The position numbers and the translations under genes were made by a program. From NCBI GenBank assembly GCA_015066565.1, contig SVOB01000001.1:930001-994000 (forward strand): a DNA stretch of 64,000 nucleotides, written 5' to 3'. Below are positions 57,933-64,000 of this stretch, in pieces. Under the pieces are notes generated by a model that was not told the origin of the DNA, made no database searches, and saw only the letters and a program-made list of their open reading frames with translations. This DNA is from Oscillospiraceae bacterium. GTDB lineage: Bacteria > Bacillota > Clostridia > Oscillospirales > Acutalibacteraceae. Every line of letters starts with the position of its first letter. Position 1 is the stretch's first letter.

Positions 57933-59044
57933 CTTTCTACCTCAATGTTTTTTGCTGTTTCCACAAGAAGATTATATGCATTTTTTATTGCATTTTCAAG
58001 GGTAATTGACTTATTCATTATTTTATATGCGCTTTCAAAGCCCATTCCCTTTATATCGGCGTCGGGTGAAATGTCGCCGCTTAAAAGGACGCACCTTTTA
58101 CCGTATTTTTTACAAAGGGCGCTGATTTTAAAGGGAAGCTTTCCGAAGGAGGTCTGATAATCGGTTCTGCCCTCACCCGTTATTACAAGGTCGGCTGACT
58201 TAATCAGCTCTTCAAGTCCCGCCTTTTCGCTCAAAACGTCAAAGCCCGATTTGATTTCGCAGTCAAAAAACGAATACAGCCCGCCGCAAAGTCCGCCTGC
58301 CGCGCCCGAGCCGCTGACCGACTGAATATCTTTCTTTGAAAAGGAATTATAGATTTCCGAAAGGTTTTTAAGTCCCCTGTCAAGAAACTCAATTTCCTTT
58401 TCGCCCGCTCCCTTTTGAGAAGCGAAAACGTACGCCGCCCCGTTTTTCCCGTAAAACGGGTTTTCAACGTCGCAGGCGAGAGTGAATTTTATATTTTTGT
58501 ATTTAGAAAATTCATCTCTTATAGAAACGCTTTTAGCCCTTATCATATTTTCGCCCGAAGGCTCAAGGACTTTTTGGTTTTCATCAAGAAAATCAACGCC
58601 GAGTGCGTTAAGGGCGCCCATTCCGCCGTCATTCGTAGCCGAGCCGCCAAGCCCGACAATAATTCTGTCCGCGCCGTTTTCAACCGACTTTTTTATAATC
58701 AGACCCGTTCCATAGGTCGAGGCTTTAAGGGGATTGAGCCTTGGCTTTTCAACGGTCATTATTCCGCTTGCAGTCGCCGTTTCAACAAAAGCCGAGCCGT
58801 CTTTGAGCAAAAGGAAATCGCCGTCAAGTTCTTCAAAAAATATATTTTTTGTTTTTACCTTTCTATATTCCCCGCCGACAATTCTTTTTAAGCATTCGGC
58901 TGTCCCCTCGCCTCCGTCGGCAAGAGGAAGCAGGGTTATTTCGCTATCGGGACTGTTTTTCAGTATTCCCTCTTTTACGGCGTTCGCCGCTTCATAGGAA
59001 GAAAGACTGCCCTTAAAGGAGTCGGGGCAAACAAGAATTTTCAT
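57929..59044 (-). CDS. Glycerate kinase
   Basis: This 371-residue enzyme is of the GarK/GlxK type. CPDSFKGSLSSYEAANAVKEG at the N-terminus and LPLADGGEGTAECL, VGLGGSATNDGGMGALNALG and DLVITGEGRTDYQTSFGKLP are diagnostic. It phosphorylates D-glycerate to 2-phosphoglycerate. The start codon overlaps the mfd stop, and the stop overlaps the HAD phosphatase start. Confidence 0.93.
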   Translation of the reverse strand: MKILVCPDSFKGSLSSYEAANAVKEGILKNSPDSEITLLPLADGGEGTAECLKRIVGGEYRKVKTKNIFFEELDGDFLLLKDGSAFVETATASGIMTVEKPRLNPLKASTYGTGLIIKKSVENGADRIIVGLGGSATNDGGMGALNALGVDFLDENQKVLEPSGENMIRAKSVSIRDEFSKYKNIKFTLACDVENPFYGKNGAAYVFASQKGAGEKEIEFLDRGLKNLSEIYNSFSKKDIQSVSGSGAAGGLCGGLYSFFDCEIKSGFDVLSEKAGLEELIKSADLVITGEGRTDYQTSFGKLPFKISALCKKYGKRCVLLSGDISPDADIKGMGFESAYKIMNKSITLENAIKNAYNLLVETAKNIEVER

Positions 59045-62000
59045 TATTTGTCGCCCTCCTTTTTTATATAGGAGAAAATTTCCTTTAAGGTTTCAAGCGA
59101 GGACTGATTAGGAAGCTTTCTGGCCGAAATACAGCTCTTTCCCGTGAAAACAACATTCACTCTTGAACGGAGAGCCGCCGAAAGATTAAGAGCAACCGAG
59201 GTGTCGATTTCACGCATATAAAGGTAAATGACCTCGCCCTTCTGGCCGATTTCGTATATTCCGTTTTCGGAAGCGGTATTACGAAGAAGCGAAACATCCA
59301 TAAGTCCCATAACGCTTTCGGGGATTTTTCCGAAACGGTCCTCAAGCTCGTCAATACAGTCAAGTCTGTCCTCTTCGGAACGAATATCCGCAATTCTTCT
59401 GTAAACGGACAGCCTTTGGGGGATGGATGAAATATAGCTTTCGGGAATATGAGCGTCAATCTGAAGGTCAATAAGACATTCTTTTTCGTTCTTTATCTTT
59501 TCGCCCTTTTTCTTTCCAACGGCTTCGTTGAGAAGTTGGATATACATATCATAGCCGACAGCCGCCATATAACCGTGCTGCTGAGCGCCGAGAATATTTC
59601 CCGCGCCCCTGATTTCAAGGTCGCGCATAGCGATTTTAAAGCCCGAACCAAACTCGGTGAATTCCCTTATGGCGTTAAGTCGCCTTGTTGCGATTTCGCT
59701 CAGTTCCTTGCCTCTTGTAAAGGTGAAATAAGCGAACGCCCTTCTTGCGCTTCTTCCGACCCGCCCTCTTATCTGGTGAAGCTGGGCAAGTCCTAACCTG
59801 TCGGCGTCCTCGATAATAAGCGTGTTTACGTTAGGCACGTCAACGCCCGTTTCGATTATGGTCGTACAGACAAGAATGTCTATTTCGCCGTTCGTCAGCC
59901 GTTCCCAGATTGACGAAAGCTTTTCCTCGGTCATTTTTCCGTGGGCTACCTCAATTTTCGCCTCGGGAAGAAATTCCCTGATTTTAGCCGCTGTTTTTTC
60001 AATCGTTTCAACCCTGTTGTGAAGATAATAAACCTGTCCGCCTCTTCTGAGCTCTTTTTCCATAGCCTCGCAAAGCACGCCCATATCGTGTTCAAGAACG
60101 TAGGTCTGAACGGGTCTTCTGTCCTGAGGGGCTTCTTCGATAGTTGACATATCGCGGATACCCGACATGGCCATATTCAGCGTTCTGGGAATAGGCGTTG
60201 CGGAAAGCGTAAGCACGTCGACAGTCGGGAATAATTCCTTAAGCTTTTCCTTCTGGGCAACGCCGAAGCGCTGTTCCTCGTCAACGATTACAAGTCCTAA
60301 ATCCCTGAACTTGACGTCGTTTGAAATAAGGCGGTGAGTTCCGACGATAATATCAATCGAGCCGTGCTTTAATCTTTTGATTATCTTTTCCTGCTGAGCG
60401 GGAGTGCGGAAGCGCGAAAGCATTTCCGCTTCAATCGGAAAGCCGCCGAAGCGGTTCATAATAGTCTGATAATGCTGAAAAGCGAGAATAGTTGTCGGTA
60501 CTAAGATAGCGCACTGTTTCCCGTCGGCTATGCACTTGAAAGCCGCCCTGAGAGCCACCTCGGTTTTACCGAAGCCAACGTCGCCGCAAAGCAGTCTGTC
60601 CATAGGGTGCGGGCGTTCCATATCCCTTTTGATTTCGTCAACCGCCCTAAGCTGGTCCTCGGTTTCGTCATAGGGAAAACGCCTTTCAAAGTCGGACTGC
60701 ATATCAATATCGGGCGAAAAGGCGTGACCCGGCTCGTTCATTCGTTCGGAATACAGCTTTATTAACTGGTCAGCCATATCCTGAACAGCCTTTGAAACAC
60801 GTTTTCTCGTGTTCTCCCAGTCGTGAGAGCCCATCCGATTAAGCTTTACGGGCTTGTCATTTTCACTTCTGGCGTTGATATATTTTGAAACAAGGTCAAG
60901 CTGAGTGACGGGAACATATAAAACGTCATTCTTCGCGTAAAGAATTTTAATATAATCCTTTATGATATTTCCCATCTGAAGCTTCTGTATGCCGTCAAAA
61001 ATTCCTATTCCGTGAGTGGAATGAACAACATAGTCGCCCCTGTGCAACTCATCAAGAGAATGAATTGAATCGGAAAAATGCCTGTTCTTATTTCTCTTTG
61101 AGGCGGTAGCCGCAGCTCCCCTTCCGTAAGAAATGAGATTAAATCTCAGCGAAGCGAGGTTTTCGCCGTTAGAAAACGAGCCGACAATAACGCTTACGGC
61201 GCCCTTCGGAAATTCATCGGGTATTTTTTTGAACGCAAAAGCAGAGACGTTCTCTTTATTAAGGTCGTTGGCAATACTCTGCGCCGCCTTAAACGTACCC
61301 GTTGAAACAACGTAAACGCTTCTCTTTTCGACAGGCGAGGGAATATCCTCAAGAAGAACGGAAATCTGACCGTTCCAGGGGGCAGTCTGAATTGCGTTTA
61401 TTGTAGTAAGATTTTTAACGGGGGTGTCAAAACTTCCCCTCGCGAAATTGTCAAAATAGGTTGCGCCCGAATCCGAAAACACCTTGTAGGTTTCTTCTGT
61501 TGTCAGTGCAAAGCGGTCAAGCCCCTTACATAAAATCGAATCCTCAAAGCCCGCCTTTATATCCTCGAGCAAAAGCTTTTCGGAATTCTTAAGATGCTCG
61601 CTTACCGCCGCCGATTCGCTTACGAACAGCATACCGTCCTTCGGAAGATAGTCAAAAACAGTTGAAAATTCGTTATAGATAAGCGGAATATACTTGTCGA
61701 CCGACGAAACCTTAACGCCGTTATTGAGCCTGTCAATATCGCTCTGAAGATTTTCTCTCGCCTTAACGCTTCCCTTGCCCTTGACCGTTGAATAAAGCTC
61801 GGAAATAAGCAGTGAAAAATCGGCGTTTGCGGGAACAAGCGCCTCGGTTGACGGGGTTAAGCGAATCTGTTTGATATGCTCAATTCTCCTCTGGCTTTCA
61901 ACGTCAAAATAGCAGAGCGTATCTACCGTATCGCCCCAAAGCTCGGCGCGGACGGGGTATTCGCTGTCAGTAGGGAAGAAATCGAGTATTCCGCCCCTGA

Positions 62001-62523
62001 CGGCAAACTGGCCTATGCCCTCAACCATTTCGCTTCTTTCGTAGCCGCAGGCGGTAAGAATTCTCACTGCATCGTCAAGCTTCAGTACGCCGTCCTTTTT
62101 TATTACGAGGGTGTTATTTTTCAGTTCTTTCGGCGGAATTGTCCGCTGAACAGCAGCCGGAGCGGAACAGACAACAGCCGTGTATTTTCCCGAAAGCATT
62201 TTATTGAGAACCGAAATCCGCCTTTGCTCATATTCTCTTGACTGCCCCTGACTTTCACGGAAAAGGAAATCCCTTTGCGGATAGATAAGGGCATTCCCGC
62301 CGAACGAGTTTATATCGTTGGCGAGCTTTGTCGCCGTCGCCTCGTCGGGCGTGAGAACAAGAGCCTTGCGGGAAAGAAACTCGCAAAGCGAAGAAATATA
62401 ATGCGCCTTATTAACGTGCGAAAGCCCCAGAACGCCTTGGGGGAGGAGGTTGTTTTCAATTCCTCTCGCCACCTCAAGAAATTCAGGGGAGTCCTTGAGC
62501 ACCTTTAAAAATGCTGTCGACAT
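59044..62523 (-). CDS. mfd: Transcription-repair coupling factor
   Basis: This 1159-residue Mfd displaces stalled RNA polymerase and recruits UvrA. N-terminal UvrB-like domains occupy residues 1-350, and the polymerase-interaction domain lies near 490-550 (LHRGDYVVHSTHGIGIF). The helicase core has Walker A GDVGFGKTEVALRAAF and the DEEQ box VIVDEEQRFGVAQKEKLKE. The TRG motif and C-terminal domain follow. Full family length. It follows pth by eight bases. Confidence 0.97.
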   Translation of the reverse strand: MSTAFLKVLKDSPEFLEVARGIENNLLPQGVLGLSHVNKAHYISSLCEFLSRKALVLTPDEATATKLANDINSFGGNALIYPQRDFLFRESQGQSREYEQRRISVLNKMLSGKYTAVVCSAPAAVQRTIPPKELKNNTLVIKKDGVLKLDDAVRILTACGYERSEMVEGIGQFAVRGGILDFFPTDSEYPVRAELWGDTVDTLCYFDVESQRRIEHIKQIRLTPSTEALVPANADFSLLISELYSTVKGKGSVKARENLQSDIDRLNNGVKVSSVDKYIPLIYNEFSTVFDYLPKDGMLFVSESAAVSEHLKNSEKLLLEDIKAGFEDSILCKGLDRFALTTEETYKVFSDSGATYFDNFARGSFDTPVKNLTTINAIQTAPWNGQISVLLEDIPSPVEKRSVYVVSTGTFKAAQSIANDLNKENVSAFAFKKIPDEFPKGAVSVIVGSFSNGENLASLRFNLISYGRGAAATASKRNKNRHFSDSIHSLDELHRGDYVVHSTHGIGIFDGIQKLQMGNIIKDYIKILYAKNDVLYVPVTQLDLVSKYINARSENDKPVKLNRMGSHDWENTRKRVSKAVQDMADQLIKLYSERMNEPGHAFSPDIDMQSDFERRFPYDETEDQLRAVDEIKRDMERPHPMDRLLCGDVGFGKTEVALRAAFKCIADGKQCAILVPTTILAFQHYQTIMNRFGGFPIEAEMLSRFRTPAQQEKIIKRLKHGSIDIIVGTHRLISNDVKFRDLGLVIVDEEQRFGVAQKEKLKELFPTVDVLTLSATPIPRTLNMAMSGIRDMSTIEEAPQDRRPVQTYVLEHDMGVLCEAMEKELRRGGQVYYLHNRVETIEKTAAKIREFLPEAKIEVAHGKMTEEKLSSIWERLTNGEIDILVCTTIIETGVDVPNVNTLIIEDADRLGLAQLHQIRGRVGRSARRAFAYFTFTRGKELSEIATRRLNAIREFTEFGSGFKIAMRDLEIRGAGNILGAQQHGYMAAVGYDMYIQLLNEAVGKKKGEKIKNEKECLIDLQIDAHIPESYISSIPQRLSVYRRIADIRSEEDRLDCIDELEDRFGKIPESVMGLMDVSLLRNTASENGIYEIGQKGEVIYLYMREIDTSVALNLSAALRSRVNVVFTGKSCISARKLPNQSSLETLKEIFSYIKKEGDK

Positions 62524-62531
62524 TGTTTACC

Positions 62532-63137
62532 TCAACTGTTAAATTTGTTCATAGCTTCGTCTATTTTACCGTCAATTATCAGTTCAACCGCCTTTGAGGC
62601 TGACTGTAAAACGGGTAAAAGCTCTTTCTGTTCGCTTTCGGTAAAGCGGGAAAGCACCCAATCGGCTAAATCGTAATCAGGGTTCGGCTTCTTGCCTACG
62701 CCGATTTTCACCCTCGGGAAATTATCGCTCTGAAGATGATAGATAATGCTTTTAATCCCGTTGTGACCGCCGTCAGTGCCCTTTCGGCGAATACGCATTT
62801 TGCCTATGTCAAGCGAAACGTCGTCGAAAATAATTATTATATTTTCGGGCTTTATTTTATAAAACGAGGCGGCCTCCCTTACGGCAAGCCCGCTGTTGTT
62901 CATATAGGTTGACGGCTTCATAACAAGAACTCCCCTGCCTGCAATTTCGGTTCTTGCGGTAAGGGACTTGAATTTCAGCCTGTCGACCTTAAAGCCGTAA
63001 TTTTCAGCCATTTCGTCAACGCACAAAAACCCCGAATTATGTCTTGTAAGGGCGTATTTCCTGTCGGGATTTCCAAGCCCTACAACCAAAAATTCAGGTG
63101 TTTTCGAGCAGGTGTTTTTCTTAAACCTGTTAAACAT
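62532..63137 (-). CDS. pth: Peptidyl-tRNA hydrolase
   Basis: This 201-residue enzyme recycles peptidyl-tRNA. VVGLGNPDRKYALTRHNSGF holds the catalytic His region, PSTYMNNSGLAVREA and the RRKGTDGGHNGIKSI motif follow, all typical of bacterial Pth. An N-terminal extension of about 15 residues (FNRFKKNTCSKTPE) precedes the usual start. It is 19 bases downstream of glmU. Confidence 0.96.
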   Translation of the reverse strand: MFNRFKKNTCSKTPEFLVVGLGNPDRKYALTRHNSGFLCVDEMAENYGFKVDRLKFKSLTARTEIAGRGVLVMKPSTYMNNSGLAVREAASFYKIKPENIIIIFDDVSLDIGKMRIRRKGTDGGHNGIKSIIYHLQSDNFPRVKIGVGKKPNPDYDLADWVLSRFTESEQKELLPVLQSASKAVELIIDGKIDEAMNKFNS

Positions 63138-63156
63138 TCTTTTAAGTCCTGTTCTG

Positions 63157-64000
63157 TTATTCTTTATCTCTGTTCTTAAAGCGGGATACCCAGCCCTCTT
63201 TGTTAATCTGCCTTGCCCTGGCTATTCCGAGCGACGAAGCGGGAACGTCCTCTGTTATCGTCGAGCCCGCCGCCGTATAGGAGTTATCGCCGACCTTAAC
63301 GGGAGCGACAAGGTTAGTGTTACAGCCTATGAAAACGTTATCGCCGATAGTCGTTCGGTATTTGGCCTTTCCGTTATAGTTTACGGTAACCGTTCCGCAA
63401 CCGAAGTTTACGTTTTTACCTACGTCCGAGTCGCCTACATAGGTCAGATGGGAAACCTTTGTTCCGTCGTCGATTGTCGAATTCTTAACCTCAACGAAAT
63501 TGCCGAGATGTACCTTATCCCTGATAACCGAATTCGGTCTTATCTGAACAAACGGGCCGATTGAAGCGAACGAGCCGACCTTTGAAAGACGGCATTTGGT
63601 GTTGTCAAGCGTGCTGTTATCACCTACGGTGCTGTCCTCAATATAGGAATTCGGACCTATTACGCAGTTTTTACCGATTTTTGTTTCTCCGCTGATAATC
63701 GTGTTCGGCAAAATAACCGTGTCCATACCGATTTCGACATTAGGGTCAATCATAACTCCGTCAAAGCAGGGAATATCGACTCCCGAATCAAGAAGCTTGT
63801 AAATCGAAGCCATACGGGCTTTTTCATTAAGCTCGCTGAGTTCTCTTCTTGTATTTGCGCCGAGAGCCACGTCAGCGTTTTCCGAAAGATAGACGCCTGC
63901 GCCGAAGCCGTTTTCAATAAGCATTGAAACAACGTCGACAAGGTTATATGTTCCGTCCTCGCGGACGTTTATGTTGTCAAGCGCCTCGAGTAAGGTCGAA
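63157..64000 (-). CDS. glmU: Bifunctional GlmU, C-terminal part (cut by window edge)
   Basis: The frame runs off the right end of the window; about 280 residues are visible. Upstream of the first Met, STLLEALDNINVREDG and TYNLVDVVS continue the pyrophosphorylase domain. The rest is the left-handed beta-helix acetyltransferase, with hexapeptide repeats, VHLGNFVEVKNS, HLTYVGDSDVGKNVNFGCGTVTVNYNG and AAGSTITEDVP. GlmU makes UDP-N-acetylglucosamine for the cell wall. A start at 63924 would be false. Confidence 0.95.
   Translation of the reverse strand, partial: STLLEALDNINVREDGTYNLVDVVSMLIENGFGAGVYLSENADVALGANTRRELSELNEKARMASIYKLLDSGVDIPCFDGVMIDPNVEIGMDTVILPNTIISGETKIGKNCVIGPNSYIEDSTVGDNSTLDNTKCRLSKVGSFASIGPFVQIRPNSVIRDKVHLGNFVEVKNSTIDDGTKVSHLTYVGDSDVGKNVNFGCGTVTVNYNGKAKYRTTIGDNVFIGCNTNLVAPVKVGDNSYTAAGSTITEDVPASSLGIARARQINKEGWVSRFKNRDKE

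Noticed and set aside
63157-63924. Free-standing acetyltransferase starting at 63924
   Set aside because: The frame continues upstream with recognisable GlmU pyrophosphorylase sequence to the window edge.

Overview
The window looks like chromosome of a low-to-moderate GC, Gram-positive gut-type Clostridia, most likely in the Oscillospiraceae/Ruminococcaceae. This rests on the pyrH-frr-uppS-cdsA-dxr gene order, a MurT/GatD-like pair, type 3 ProS, the NifU-like/GGGtGRT pair, Agr signalling and strong Shine-Dalgarno sites. The assignment is inferred from gene content, not from a marker-gene search.

Layout. 0-4 kb (minus): pyrH-frr-uppS-cdsA-dxr (UMP kinase, ribosome recycling, isoprenoid and phospholipid precursors). 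4-12.4 kb: a NahK-like sugar kinase, an FkbM methyltransferase-GH31 glucosidase pair, citrate synthase, a small membrane protein, and the NifU-like/GGGtGRT pair. 12.5-15.2 kb: small envelope proteins, TspO and a PNPOx-fold flavoprotein. 15.2-20.7 kb (minus): a six-gene operon with a partner-switching core: HD hydrolase, STAS-kinase fusion, STAS protein, SpoIIE phosphatase with built-in anti-sigma-type kinase, YihY membrane protein, metallophosphatase. 20.9-25.2 kb: metallophosphoesterase, YdcF protein and two glycerophosphodiesterases.

25.3-42.5 kb is visibly AT-richer and accessory. It starts with a Fic protein with an operator-like repeat and a complete Agr-type quorum-sensing locus: AgrC/AgrA and an HTH regulator diverge from a 50-residue AgrD precursor and AgrB. 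Next comes an integrative mobilizable element of about 12 kb (tyrosine integrase, candidate oriT, MobC, relaxase, excisionase-like protein). It carries defence-type cargo: a DUF2971 protein, two HEPN-motif proteins, and an MvaI/BcnI-type restriction-modification system whose methyltransferase has an N-terminal helix-turn-helix domain. A 30-bp imperfect direct repeat brackets the element.

42.5-64 kb returns to core-like DNA. tRNA-Pro(UGG) has a consensus promoter and a leader made of short hairpins separated by GTGAAATT. It is followed by a hydroxyacid dehydrogenase, a translationally coupled TVP38-galK-GNAT-PLP lyase-phosphohexomutase operon, acpP, proS and a GH28 polygalacturonase. A minus-strand four-gene operon then encodes a MurT-like ligase, a GatD-like protein that has lost the glutaminase Cys and His, an EctB-like diaminobutyrate aminotransferase and a membrane-anchored protein. 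The end holds a flavodoxin-fold reductase, then HAD phosphatase, glycerate kinase, mfd, pth and the 3' part of glmU.

The most promising undescribed system is the MurT/pseudo-GatD/EctB operon (52.6-56.4 kb). Next are the Agr locus, the hairpin-array tRNA leader, the restriction-modification cassette and the STAS-kinase operon.
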